Assembly: GCF_026210795.1 (NCBI RefSeq)
Contig: NC_089433.1
Location: 3,683,001 to 3,747,000, forward strand
DNA length: 64,000 bases
Reading direction: 5' to 3'
From: Rhizophagus irregularis
Taxonomy: Eukaryota; Glomeromycota; Glomeromycetes; Glomerales; Glomeraceae
Made by a program: the position numbers and the translations under genes. Shown piece by piece: positions 45,190 to 57,800 of the stretch (the first letter of the stretch is position 1; every line of letters starts with the position of its first letter). The notes under the pieces are model-generated. The model saw only the letters and a program-made list of their open reading frames with translations. It was not told the DNA's origin and ran no database searches.

Positions 45190-46104
45190 TTTTATTGGGA
45201 CAAAATAATTTCTTATTATCATAAGAAATTATTAAGATTTTAATTGGACGGAACATCAGTATTCGTACCTTATTTTAACTTTTTTTCTTTTCTTTTCTTT
45301 TTTTACAACTAGACTGGATTAGATACCCGTATTTCCGGTAATTAATAATTAATACGGTTTAGGTAACGTCATTTTTACAATAAATAAAGTTTAAAATAAA
45401 AACAGATATGATTATTGCATATTATAGTAAGAAGATAACAAAAATGATACAACAAAAAATTCCATATTTAAAAAATTTAATAATGTACAACATTACTGTA
45501 CTTATAGATAATGGATATAATAGCACTTTCATGCGTATTTGCACAATATATGATGTTATCTTTTAAAATATGAAGAAACGTGATAAAAATGGGGAATGGG
45601 CACTTGCTTTAATTAACATTGTTTTGTGCCAAGGGTCAATATTATATAAACAATTTTCTAAAAATTGAATATGCCCTGTTTTATTCTGACGAAGTATTTC
45701 ATGAATCAAAACTTTGATAAAATATCTAATTTTAACAAACTTCTTTGTTTACAAAATAAAGTGGCATCAATATCTTTTCAGAAACATATGAAAAAATTAA
45801 TTATCTCTAGATAATGAACGTGTGATTAAAGGAAAAATTAAATCAGTCCTATTATTATAAGATATAAACGGGACCCAGAAATATACTGTATATATGGATC
45901 GGGTGGAGAAAAATTTTTTTACTATGAATTGTACACAGAAACTTTTTATATGAGTAATACGCATAATTGACACCTGATATTGAAAATCCTGCAAAAATAC
46001 GCAAATAAAATTCAAACATTAAGTTATAATTATTTTATCATGACTTCTATATTATTTATAAAACCAAATACTACTGTGAAAAAATAGAATTTATTCTAAT
46101 TGTA
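45190..46104. other. 3' flank of copy G and unrecognised sequence
   Basis: 45190-45310 matches the family 3' flank. 45330-45360 contains ATTTCCGGTAATTAATAATT, similar to the insert inside copy G (44355-), so the same short element may have been here. A minus-strand frame at 45797-46015 after a TTTGCAG word is of unknown meaning. Confidence 0.4.
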
Positions 46105-46358
46105 GTTGAGGTATAACTAAAGATAGTACTATTTTTCTTTTACGAATAGGAATATTAAAGATGCAATTATTAGTAACGCAATAAATGTAAATCGTGCAAT
46201 TTATTGTAACATTGATTGTGATCCATATTTTGGCGATGATATTATTATATGGAATTCTAAAAGTTAATCTATAGATTATTATGGAATTTGCTGCAATATT
46301 ATGAAAAAAAGATGAGAGATTCTGAGATTGCGAAGTATTTTAAATCATAAAGCGCTAG
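46105..46358 (+). pseudogene. TLDc C-terminal fragment
   Basis: Reads the last third of the TLDc domain (NRNIKDAIISNAINVN, PYFGDDIIIWNSK, then decayed to the KAL stop), with internal stops. No BTB or BACK part is found upstream. It is most like copy E. The family 3' block follows at about 46400. Confidence 0.82.
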
Positions 46359-47079
46359 TTTGAGATAAAAATAATTTTATTTCATATAAAAAATCGATAT
46401 TACAAACTATTAGGATTTTAATTGTAGGGAACGTATTCGTATTCGTCACTACGGACTAAAAGATTTGAAGGTCCTTTGGAATTTTCGTCTTAGTGGCTGG
46501 GCAAGATATTGGTTTGCAATAATGTAGGATAAAATTGTACTATTTGAATATTAAATGAAAACTTTGGGTGGGTGGGTATCAAAGTCGTAGAGTTAGATCT
46601 ACTGTAGAAGTTGAATTAAGGTTAGAATCGCAGATCTAAATTAAAAGTATTGCTTTTATATCTATATTTTAAATAAATACACTATGAGTTCTGCAACAAA
46701 CCATGGCGAATTTATGAAATACTCCAAAATTTGTCCGTCATGTAAATTAAATAAAAAATATTTGACAATTGACAGTATTTTAACAAAATTTATTAGTGAT
46801 CAGTCAAAAATGAGTCCCAAAAAATTTTTTGTACCCCAAATCTTGTCTCTAATCAATTTTTCCAGCGTCATTATTTGACATTTTTTGGATTCCAGAGGGA
46901 GCATGTCAAATTTCATAAATCCGTCGCAATGTTATGTTAATTAACTTTATTAGTAAGTTGGGCTTGAATTGTGAAACAATTGTGTAACGAAATTTATATT
47001 TTACATATATCTAGCCACGGGTACATCATAATACCAAATTTTTTTAAAAAAAAATTTTTTAAAAAAAATTCGTAAAATA
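46359..47079. other. Duplicated flank before gene H
   Basis: The stretch contains the 3' block, then GGTCCTTTGGAATTTTCGTCTT, TTTGCAATAATGTAGGATAA and AGAATCGCAGATCTAAAT, all shared with flanks of other copies. A 64-aa frame at 46684-46878 has no recognisable domain. A diverged class 2 block (TTGAATTGTGAAACAATTG) lies near 46964. Confidence 0.5.
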
Positions 47080-48586
47080 ATGTCTACTATACTGTTTTCT
47101 AAATTGTTAAGTCAAAATTATATTGAACTATTAGAAGATAATGAATACTATGATATTACAATTGAAGTTGGTGAAGATCCTAATGTAAAAATATTTCGTG
47201 CTCATATGAATATTTTATGTTACCGTTCTCCATATTTACGACGAATATTAGCTTCCAATAAAAGAAACAACGATAACGTATTAGCCCATATTAAATTACC
47301 AAATTTATCACCGGAAATTTTTCAAATTATTTTAAGGTAAACTTTTTGTTTATTTTTACAATCGAACTTAATTAAATAAATCACTTAATTCTATATTTCA
47401 ATATAGGTATATTTATGGCGGTATTCTTTCATTGAATGGACAAGAAACTTCAGATATTTTAAATACGTTGATAGCTGCAGATGTACTTCATCTTCAGGAA
47501 CTAGTTAATTATTTACAAAATTATTTAATTGAAAATAATTCTGAATGGTTAGAACAGCATTTTGAACTTATTCATCGGACAAGCTTCCAATCTAATAATT
47601 TATCGAAACTTCAACAATTTTGCATAAATTTAATGGCTGAAAATCCTGAAAAAATATTTGAATCGGTTGAGTTTACTTCTCTTCCTGAAAAATCTTTAAT
47701 TTCGCTTATTAAAAAGGATGATTTACAAATGAGAGAAATTGATGTATGGGAACATGTGTTAAAATGGGGTCTTACACAAAACCCGACTCTTGTTTCAGAT
47801 TCTAAAAATTGGTCAGATGATGATTTCAAAACAATGAAAAATACCCTACAAAATTGTTTGCCGTTAATTAGATTTTATTGTTTATCATCTATTGAATTCT
47901 CGCAAAAAGTTCGACCATATAAAAAACTTTTAAGTCAACAACTATATGAGGATTTATTAAATTCCTATTTGGATCCTAATAGTATATCAGCCGATAATAT
48001 TTTACTTCCTAGAAAGATTAGAATGGATAAAATTATCGATTCAAAAATAGTTAATTTAAATATAGTTTCAGTTATTTCAAGAAGAATTGATAAAATTGAA
48101 ACTGGTTATAATATCAAATTTGCTCATATTAGAGAATTTCATTTATCATACAAATTTAAATTATTATTAAGAGGAAGTAGAGATGGATTTACTCCTGAAA
48201 AATTTCATGAATTATGTGATGGTATATCTAATACTGTTACATTTATTAAAATAAATGGGATGGAAGAAATTGTTGGGGGATATAATCCTTTAAAATGGAA
48301 AAATAGTGGTTTGGGTAAAACTAATGATAGTTTTATATTTTCTTTTAATAATAAAAATATTATAGATTTTGTCATAAGTAATGTTAAAAATACAGATCAT
48401 GCATTGAATAATAGTCACTTTAATTTTGGTCCATATTTTGGTCAAGATATTATCATATATAGTTCTAAAGATCAATTTACAGATTATGATAGAATTCGCT
48501 GTAAAAAGCAATGTTATGAAAAAAAAATAAGAGATTCTGAAGATTATTTTTCTATAGAGGATTACGAAGTATTTCAGATCGTATAG
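47080..48586 (+). CDS. BTB-BACK-TLDc protein, copy H
   Basis: Exons 47080-47336 and 47407-48586 (intron 70 nt) encode 478 aa. The BTB exon has MSTILF and ASNKRNNDN. The linker RMDKIIDSKIVNLNIVSVIS is shared with copy I, whereas the TLDc end (SFNNKNIIDFVISNVKN, YFGQDIIIYSSKDQ) is like D, E and B. A single base change makes the last Lys codon TAG, so the protein ends FQIV instead of FQIVKR; the domain itself is complete. Its upstream block is the most diverged of the class 2 group. Confidence 0.9.
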
Positions 48587-50589
48587 TGTTAGTTTTATTA
48601 TGACAAAATAATTTCTTGTTATCATAAGAAATCGATGAAGATTTTAATTAGAAGAAACGTATTTGAATTTTTTTCACAATTAAAACATTATTGTAATAAT
48701 TCCATACCTCCATAGCTTGTAGTACGTTTAATACTATTATACTGATTACTCAAAAAAAAAAAAAAAAGATGCGCATTTTGTTGAAACTGTTGAATTTTAA
48801 CCTTCAAATTTTCCGGTGCACATCAAAGTAATCAAACTGCTTCTTCCTATGAATCTGTAATACTATAAAGAATTTTTTTTGTACATCGGAATAAAAACTA
48901 GTAAATTTGATTAGTACTTTAAAAATTGTAAGATAAAAAAAATTTTTTATTTATTTAATCTAAAAAATATTATATAATTTAGTCTTAAGTAGTCACATTA
49001 TGTAGCGACGGATGTATAAAAAGTTGCCCCAAATATAATATACAAAGGTATTATGGATAATATTTAATTTAATTAATTATAAATTAAACATTTTAGGATA
49101 TGGTTTTATTATTAACGCTTACTACTGTCTACTGTACTAGATTTTTATATAACGATGACGCGCAAACGTCACACATCATTTAATCTTTGTCTATCATTAA
49201 AATTATGTCCTTTGCGTTTAAAATTATCATTTATAAACATCAGTACACCAATCACATCACATCATAATCATTTTAATGACACTTACCATCGCTCGGAGAA
49301 AATTTCATTCAATTTCATTGAGTTTATTTTAATTAGATAGCACCTTCTGCTACATTTAGATAACATGTAACATAATCCTGCGTCAAATTCTTATTTTAGG
49401 TCGTATGGATTGTTTAGCCGTAATTGGAGTCGTGTTGATACAAAATCCGTATCATTCCATTTCGAGTCATATATTCCATTTAGGAATTCTTAAAAACTCA
49501 AAAAAACTCAGTGATATAGTAGTAAAGCTCAAATAGTTTTCAAGATTTTTTATATGAAGGATATTAAAAATCCATACTAGAAAAATTTTAATTTTGTATA
49601 CATAGACGAAAAAGTTTAAAGGAGTATTTATAAAAAAAGAAAAACTTTATTTTTAATTAAATTTATTTTTCTTTGGATTAAATTGATTTTTTTTTTTTTT
49701 TTTGGTTTAAATTAAAAAATTTCTATTTATTGTATTAAAATGACAAATAAAAATATTTCTATTGTGATTCATTCTTTATTATTATCTTAGATAATTCTAA
49801 ATACTGTACAAACATTAAAGTTCTTTCTTAAAAATTTTATATTCCTTTATCACTTACAAGTTACAATCTTAAATTTCATTGTAACCTCGTCTTAAGTCGA
49901 AACTGAGTAGTGGTATCGCGGGACATGATATTGTCGAAATAGATGAAAAAGAAATCGTATTTTAAATATAGCTCGCGATTTAATTTTTGTTGCAAAGTTA
50001 ATGTACTATATTTGTATTTCAAATCATTTACATCAAAATCAATTTCATAAACCTTCTTGTAAATTTATAAAGTATATTGAACAAGTGAAATGTCGCGCAT
50101 TAATAATATCATTTGACTGCGGTAGAAGACATTTGCTGCGTTGTTTCCGTGGTGACTCTTTGTATGGTTTCTGTCGATTGGTCTAGACGAACGTAAAATA
50201 TATTCTTATTTATTTAAAAAGAATTCTTTTTGCGGTAATAAAATTATGAGGCCGCCAAAAGTAAGGGAAGTTACGAATAAATTTCTTTTTTTTAAAAAAT
50301 AACGTCGAAATATATCACCCACTAAGCGAATGAGGCAAGAAAAAATTAAAATTTGGTATAGATAATAAAAATATTAAATATTTTGAAGGTTTAAAGACCA
50401 AAACAGTTGAAAGTATTTTTTTTCATACGAAACGATTTTGAATGAGGTGTAAAGTTAAAACGTAAAGTAAAAGATTTATTGTATTTGGAATTTTTTTTTT
50501 TCGCAAAAATTAATACAAAAAAATTTTTTTTTATACAAATAAAAGATAAGTGAAACTCGGAATTGTAGATCTAAATTAACATTACTCTA
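48587..50589. other. Intergenic, about 2 kb, no supported gene
   Basis: The first ~150 bp are the family 3' flank. Beyond that are long A and T runs and short frames. A minus-strand reading at about 50115-50200 (QSTETIQRVTTETTQQ, stop) is protein-like and could be a terminal exon, but nothing upstream supports it. Confidence 0.4.
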
Positions 50590-50648
50590 TTAACTTTATT
50601 TATAACGTAAGTATAACGTACCTTGCATTGTGAAACAGAAATTTATAC
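50590..50648 (+). promoter_or_regulatory. Class 2 upstream block of gene I
   Basis: TATTAACTTTATTTATAACG is followed by TTGCATTGTGAAACAGAAAT (50623-), 143 nt before the ATG; it differs from gene C by a one-base insertion and a duplicated GTATAACGTA spacer. Confidence 0.45.
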
Positions 50649-50765
50649 TTATATGTCTAGTTACAGATTATATAATTGTACATCAATATATTTAACTTTG
50701 CTAAATTTAAAAAAAAGTTTTTTTTTCCGTTTTTATTTTTTATTTTTTTTTTAATATGAAAAATA

Positions 50766-52271
50766 ATGTCTACCGAACTGTTTTCTAAATTATTAAGCCA
50801 AAATTATATTGAACTACTAAAAGATAATGAATATTATGATAATACAATTGAAGTCGGTGAAGACCCTAATGTAAAAATATTTCGTGCTCATATGAATATT
50901 TTATGTTATCGTTCTCCATATTTACGAAGAACTTTGGCTTCTAATAAAAAGAATGTCAATGATGTTTTATCGCATATTAAATTACCAAATATATCACCGG
51001 ACATTTTTCGAATTATTTTAAGGTAAATTTTGTTTATTTCACGATCGAATTTAAATTTAATTCCCTAATTTTAAAATTTTTAATATAGGTATATTTATGG
51101 TGGTATTCTTTCATTAAACGGACAAGAAACTTCAGATATTTTAAAAATATTGATAGCTGCAGAAGTGCTTCATCTTCAAGAACTGGTTGATTATTTACAA
51201 AAATGTTTAATTGAAAATAATTCCGAATGGTTAGAACAACATTTTGAACTTATTCATCGAACGAGCTTTCAATCCAATTCTTTATCAGAACTTCAACAAT
51301 TTTGCACAAATTTGATGGCTGAATCTCCTGAGAAAGTATTTAAATCGTTTGATTTTACTTCACTTTCTGAAAATTCTTTAACTTCGCTTATTAAAAAGGA
51401 TGATTTACAAATGAGAGAAATTGATGTATGGGAATATGTGTTAAAATGGGGTCTTGCACAAAACCCAACTCTTGTTTCAGATTCTAAGAGTTGGTCAGAT
51501 GATGATTTCAAAACAATGAAAAATACTCTACAAAATTGTTTGCCCTTAATTAGATTTTTTAGTTTATCATCTATTGAATTCTCGCAAAAAGTTCGTCCAT
51601 ATCAAAAACTTTTAAGCCAACAACTATATGATGACCTATTAGATTCCTATTTGAATCCTAATGTTATATCAACCGATAATATTTTACTTCCTAGAAATAT
51701 TAGAATGGATAAAATTATTGATTCAAAAATAGTTAATTTAAATATAGTTTCAGTTATTTCAAGAAGAATTGATAAAATTGAAACTGGTTATAATAGCAAT
51801 TTTGCTCGTATTAGAGAATTACATTTACCATACAAATTTAAATTATTATTAAGAGGAAGTAGAGATAGATTTACTCCTGATAAATTTCATGAATTATGTG
51901 ATGATATATCTAATACTGTTACATTCATTAAAGTAAAAGGGGAAAATGAAATTATTGGTGGATATAATCCTTTAAAATGGATATCTTCAAGTCTATCTTG
52001 GCATAAAACTGATGAAAGTTTTATTTTTTCTTTTAACAATAAGGATATTAATAATGCAATAATTAGTGATATAGAAAATACAAATTTTGCATTGTATAAT
52101 AACTATCAATATGGTCCACATTTTGGCGATATTACTATATATAGTTCTAATCGATCTTCAGATTATAATAATATTTACTATAAAAAGCAAAATTATAAAA
52201 AGAGGATAAGAGATTCTGAAAGTAATTTTTATATAGAAGATTACGAAGTATTTCAAATCGTAAAGTGCTAG
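50766..52271 (+). CDS. BTB-BACK-TLDc protein, copy I (mosaic)
   Basis: Exons 50766-51022 and 51089-52271 (intron 66 nt) encode 479 aa. The front and middle follow copy H (RMDKIIDSKIVNLNIVSVIS, IDKIETGYN) but the TLDc part from about HELCDDISNTV (~51890) onward follows copies C and F (KVKGENEIIGG, HKTDESFIFSF, INNAIISDIENTN). This indicates recombination or gene conversion. Unusual residues: YYDNTIEVG where others have YYDITIEVG; RGSRDRFTP where others have RGSRDGFTP; and a final Cys in place of Arg. These may mean relaxed constraint, though the frame is intact. Confidence 0.9.
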
Positions 52272-53151
52272 TTTTATGAGACAAATAAATTCCTATTATC
52301 ATAAGAATTCGATGAATATTTTAATTAGAGGAACGTATTCCGGTATTCGTATTATTTTGAATTTTTGTTTTTTTTTACAATTAAGACATTATTGGAATAA
52401 TCCCATACGGATATTGATTAACACTTACAAATCTTTTTCTTATGAAAATTTTTAGCATATAATTTCATTTATATAGTAAAGTAAACTACTTTTTTAAAAT
52501 AAATAATCAATTTTTTTTTAAATCTAAAGTAACAAATGAACAATTCGTTTCTTCGTATTAAATTAATTTTCAACTCATAAAGAAATTGATTTAATTCAAG
52601 TACTTTGAATTTAAAATTGGTTGCAAATTAGCAAGATTTTTATGTTCGTAAAGCATTTCAACTGTTTGGAATTCGTAATAAACCTTTGTTGAATTAATTG
52701 AGAATTAATCAAACTGTGAAATCAGAATAGTTGATCCAAGATTTACTCACAAATTATAACATATAATATACCCCTCTGGCCAACATTATGCACTGATACG
52801 TGATATCGCTTTGGCCAAATTTTCCTTAATTCTGGCCATGGAGGTATTTAGTTATTACAACTAACTAAAAAGTAATGACACATCGAGCAAAAAGAAAAGA
52901 GTAAGACAAAAAGAAAATCACGGGTTCGGAAAAAAAATAACCAAATTCCAATTCTGGAAACGACTCAGAACAATGATGACGTCATGAAAATCCGTGACCT
53001 AATTTTTACGAGATGATTCGTTACATCAAACATTTAAGTATTAAACGACAAAAAAAAATACCAAACCGTTAAGGCTAGTATCAATCTCCTTAGATATCAA
53101 ATAGAATGTTTTGTTAATGCGTTAGTTATGTAATAAATAATCAAGTGATAT
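52272..53151. other. 3' flank of gene I and unrecognised sequence
   Basis: 52315-52420 is the family 3' block, and 52600-52720 matches the more distant flanks near 23640 and 36100. 52770-52850 contains TTCCTTAATTCTGGCCA and related words like those in the foldback arms (30949-, 33750-), perhaps a small relative. No gene. Confidence 0.45.
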
Positions 53152-53640
53152 AGGAAGTTGATATAGTCAATAAATTTAGAAGAAGTTTGTTAAAGGAACA
53201 ACCACCGAGAGTGGTATTGCAACCTATAAATTTATACTACACCGGATGAAGTTGCTGATATTGTAAGAAAAAACAGAAACTTTCCACAAAACATTGCGAA
53301 TGGTGTAACAAAAACTACTATAACCAAAGATATTTTAGGAAAACCACTTGTTCTTTTCAGAATGGAACAATGAAGTATCGAAGAGTTCGCAAGGAAGACA
53401 GAGAAACTTGTATCTGTCCTACTACCGAACAACAAAGATGAAGATAAAGGTGACGGAAATAAAACAGTAGAAAATAAACAAGTCGTATTTGCTGAAGACA
53501 GAATTTGGTCTCACGTACTGTCATTTGCAAGAACAACGAAGTAACGACGACGAATTCATCTTTTGTAGAGGATACGATTTCAGAAAAGAGTACGGACAGA
53601 GAAAGAATCAAAAAAGTAAGGTATTCTTATGAAAGAAGAA
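53152..53640 (+). pseudogene. Decayed coding region of unknown family
   Basis: In plus-strand order it reads KFRRSLLKEQPPRVVLQPIN, then with a one-base shift near 53238 TPDEVADIVRKNRNFPQNIA and GKPLVLFRME, an in-frame TGA at 53371-53373, then SIEEFARKTEKLVSVLLPNN and a Lys/Glu-rich part to a TAA at 53542-53544. A further Lys/Arg-rich reading follows in another frame. The composition is clearly protein-like and less AT-rich than the surroundings, which suggests recent decay. No family was recognised; a retroelement gag-like region is one possibility. Confidence 0.45.
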
Positions 53641-54078
53641 TTTAAAGAATATACGGAAACTAACGCAGAGTGTTCTGCTAGACTTCCAAAAATAATAAAG
53701 AAGAGGAAGACAAAAATGTTCTTAACAAACGCGATAAGGTTATTAATAAGGATGTACAGGTATTAAAATGTTGCTGCTGATGACGTACCAATATATAATG
53801 TAAACAATAGACTTTCATGACATTCGTAGTTTATAATTGTTAAAAATTTTTTATTTTTATTTTTCAAGGATTAGTATTAGTAGTCTTTTTATATTTATAC
53901 TAGGAAACAGGAACTGTTGGAACGTCCAAAGCGTTATAATCACATGATCATCAATTACATATTACAAAAAATTAAAATCGTCTACAAAAAATATGTATTG
54001 CTAAAGTTAAAGAAAAATGTATAGTTAAAAATGTATCATTGCTAAGTTATAGTTAAAAATGTTAAAAATGTATAAGCT
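53641..54078. other. Intergenic
   Basis: Lys/Glu-codon-rich at the start (tail of the decayed coding region), then AT-rich with GTTAAAAATGTA-type short repeats near 54000-54070. It ends at the hAT target duplication. Confidence 0.4.
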
Positions 54079-54086
54079 AAATAATC
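54079..54086. repeat. 8-bp target duplication of hAT-like element, left copy
   Basis: AAATAATC lies directly before the CAGTGTT end and is repeated exactly at 63760-63767 directly after the inverted end. Confidence 0.88.
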
Positions 54087-54636
54087 CAGTGTTCGGAAAT
54101 GACCTGGTCATTTGACCATTTTTCGGATTAGGAGGCATTTGGTCAAATGACACCCCATCATTTGGCATTTGGCATTTGAATTATTCGTGAAATGACAAAT
54201 GCCAAATGATTGGGTATCATTTGAATGTCATTTGCGTCCTTTGTCATTTGGTCATTTGTCATTAAAATATTTAAAGATTATTGGACAATTTATAATCACG
54301 TGATGTATAAAAAGGAAGGACGTAATCGAAATAATCACAAACAGAATCAATTTCACAAAATTATTTATTTTTTACTGTAATCTGAAAATAATAAATAATA
54401 CAACCATAATTATTAAAGTGATAATAATATCTGATATGTTATTTATTATATATAATTTTATTATATAATTATATGCATAAATAAATGTTATGGCCATCTT
54501 ATGATTAAATAAAGACAACAATTATATATATGGGATCCACTACATGTGTTACAATTAAATATTTTATTGCATAATTAATTAACTTTTATCTGTATGGATA
54601 AAATGATCATTAGTGAAATAATTATAAGTGAAATAA

Positions 54637-54652
54637 TCCTGTCTATAATAAT
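54637..54652. repeat. Target-site duplication of LINE copy 2, left copy
   Basis: TCCTGTCTATAATAAT, repeated exactly at 63465-63480. The left copy is followed by the (TTTA)n tail of the minus-strand LINE. Confidence 0.92.
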
Positions 54653-54877
54653 TTATTTATTTATTTATTTATTTTATGTGAAGACGGACAGACTATTAAC
54701 AGGACATATACGTAACCGTGCTATCCTACTTCTAGCTATCATCCCCCGAGGACGGACCCGAACTTCTTTAAATCCAACGAACCAGGATGATCCCCTCCCC
54801 TACCAGAAAGGAACCAATGAACCGAAAGAAAAAAAATGATAAAGGACACTAACTAAATATTAAGAAGTTGTGGCAAT

Positions 54878-57800
54878 CTACACATTATAAAAAGCAAAAT
54901 TAAAAGGACTATTATTAGTAATTATATTATTGAAAGAAAAAACTTCATCTAAATGTGAAAAGAAAGAACCACTATGTAAAAAATTGGATGACGAAAATAA
55001 AATGAATAAAAAATCTTTATCTAATTTAAAATTACGAAAATCATTAAAAGGATTAATATATCCACATTCCATATCTCTATTATTATCGATAACTACCGGC
55101 CTATTAAGGGCAGCTGCGGTTCTTTGATTGCGCGAGAAAATGTCCCGATATTTTGTAAAAGACTTTTTTGTGATTCCCCAGGCGTCCCTTAAAGTTTTCC
55201 ATTTCTGGTTGCGAGCTTTCCAAATATTAATTTTGATGAGGATACTACATTGGTGCATATAATGCATAATTAATTTAACAATGTGTTTCATAGTATTAAT
55301 ATGTGCTCGAAAAATCCCTAATAAATCATTGGAGATATATGATTTAAGAAGTAAAAAAGCCACAGGATGAATGGGTTCAGAACGATACGCCCATCTGAAT
55401 GTAGGAGAGTATTCGATTGAATCAGAAATTACTAGAGATAGTCTATCAGCGTGAGATTTCAACAGATCGATTAAAATGTCTCCCATTTGAATAAAAGAGG
55501 ATTTGATAAGTTCATAATTATCTGAACATTCCCATAAATGAATATTTGTTTCAACGTGGGTATGACATGATAGGCATAGTGTACGGTCTTTAATGAGTAG
55601 AGGGAAATTCCTATTCAATATGTCCAAGGTTGGTAACGTGAGCGTTGAACATCTGATTTTCCATTTTAGATCTTTAGTATGCAACAGTGAAGTGGTATCG
55701 TTACGGCCATTATAGTTAAACCATTTGCTGGATAATGCCCAATTAATTAGAAGATTTTTGGTGTCGTTCTTAATTGATTCCAAAGAAGCGTGATTGAGGT
55801 GATTATCTAAACGCCGATAATTCAGTATAGTACTGACACATTTACGAACGTCCTTATCCAGGGGTACTTCATTGTTCCAGTTTAAAGTGATAGTTTGGTT
55901 GGGTAAATGATCGTGTATGATTGTCGTTGGTATAGGTTGAGTGCGGCCTAATTTGGCTTGAATATCCGCAATGTCATTAAACTGGTTACCCGAGTGGGCT
56001 TTGACCTTCAAAAGTTTCACTTTCAATGATAACGATTTTATGATAAAATGGATTGATGACCAAAGTATGTTGTTGTTAATTTTGTTGAAGCGCCTCGGCG
56101 ATATGGTGTGTAAGTTTTTTGATTTATGAAACGAATCAATTGCTGCTTGTGAATCAGTATGAATGATAATTTTACCAAACTCCGGGCATACGACTAACGC
56201 CGTTAAAATAGCCATAGTTTCCGCCTTGGTTGATGAAGGAAAGAATTGTAAAGATCCATTATAGGTGATGTTACTATTGAATAAATTAGAAGTAGTCCAA
56301 CCATAGCCCATAGGAAAACCTGCTTGGGAATTAGTGGAATCATAAGAACCATCAGTAAAAAATTCTAAATCAATGAAGGGCGCGAGCGTAATAGCTATAT
56401 CTTGTAAATCTTCTGATATCTTAAGATCATCAAATAATTTCGTAATTAGATCCATGTTGCGTAAAGTATTTGGAACATTAGAATTATCTTGAATAGGGAG
56501 ATTAATGGGTCGAAAATTCACAGTAGAGTTATAACCTCTTTGGATTAAATGATCATTAAACGCCATAAGGCGATAGTTAGGATGACTATATTTAAGTAAT
56601 TGAAAGTCTTTGATCGGAACGTTAGGACGAGGAAAGAGGTCTTCTTTTTTCTTTTTGGGTAATGCTTCAAGAAGAATCAAGTCTTTATGCTTAACTTGAA
56701 TAATGCATTTTGGTCTCATGTCTCCGACATAATAAGAGAAATGTTGAGCACAACCTTGACAACGAATCAAAATATTGGGAGTTGAACGAGGTGAAGTGTG
56801 GAGTGAAGACGCCGATATATCTTTATGAATCCAATGTTCCATATAAGAGACTGGACAACAATTAGGAAAGTTGTTGGTACTAAGAAGTTTTCCATAGACG
56901 ATATCTGAAAGATGCGGTATCCAAGATGTTACCCATTGTTGAGATCTTTTTGGGTGATGTAAAGTGTTACCATCGATCGGAGGCGTGGGAGGATGTGGTG
57001 CCATAGGGTTTTGAATGATCGGTTTATCTAGATCGAAGATAAGTCTTCCTTGGTTATTGATGGTGATATTGTTTTTTAGAAAAGTGTACCAACGGGGTAT
57101 CTTGCCTCCTTTGTGCTGGAGATTTTTCTTTATAGTATTATAGTCTTCCAGGAACGCGTTATCTTTCGTTATGATGTGGTCTAAGAACATGATTCCTTTG
57201 TTTTTAAGGCTGTTCAAATGGGCAAAAAGAAATTTTTTGTCTATGACAAAATGTGCTAGTGGGTAAGAACCTCCTTTTGTAACAAATTTAAAATTAGTTG
57301 ATAAAGAAAGATTATAAAATTTAAAGAAAGTAAGTAAAGATTCTATTCTAGAAAAACAATTTAACGGTTTATCAAATAAATCAAAAAAATTAATAAGAGA
57401 ATCAGGTAAAAAAAATTTTTGTTGACATAATAAAAAAAGAAATTTTAAAGTATTAGAAGTATGTGGATTGTTTGCTTGTGCGACCAATAAAGAAGATTGA
57501 ACCTTTAATTGATGGTCAAAAAAATTAATTATATGGGGATAAATGTTACTATGTAAAACTGAATTAAAAATACTTTTGGGAAGGTTAAGGGTTTGTTTAA
57601 TAACAGAGCGTAGAGAGATATTAATTTTGTTACATTGGTTGATTGAAAGCATAAAATGCTGTGACAGATATTCTATTCGCGGTATAATAACTTTGTTAAT
57701 CACGTAAATCACGTGATCATGAGTAAGTTTTTTCTTCCTGATAAGCATGGTAACGTAATTGATTGTATTGAAAATTTTCTTAGTACTTGTTTTGTGAAAA

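Noticed and set aside
45797-46015. 72-aa minus-strand frame after a TTTGCAG word
   Set aside because: Two frames are equally open here and neither shows a recognisable motif.
46684-46878. 64-aa frame with a CPSC motif
   Set aside because: It lies in duplicated flank DNA, contains a single Cys pair and no counterpart was seen in the equivalent flanks of other copies.
50110-50210. Minus-strand reading QSTETIQRVTTETTQQ ending in TGA
   Set aside because: Protein-like, but too short, Thr-rich and without an upstream exon; left in the intergenic note only.
34058-50575. GCAGATCTAAAT as a regulatory motif before BTB genes (34060, 36410, 46635, 50560)
   Set aside because: At 34043-34073 the word coincides with the end of a coding frame (LELQI, stop), so recurrence is better explained by the duplicated unit carrying the tail of an upstream gene.
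52770-52850. Possible small relative of the foldback element (TTAATTCTGGCCA words)
   Set aside because: Only scattered word similarity; no paired ends or target duplication found.
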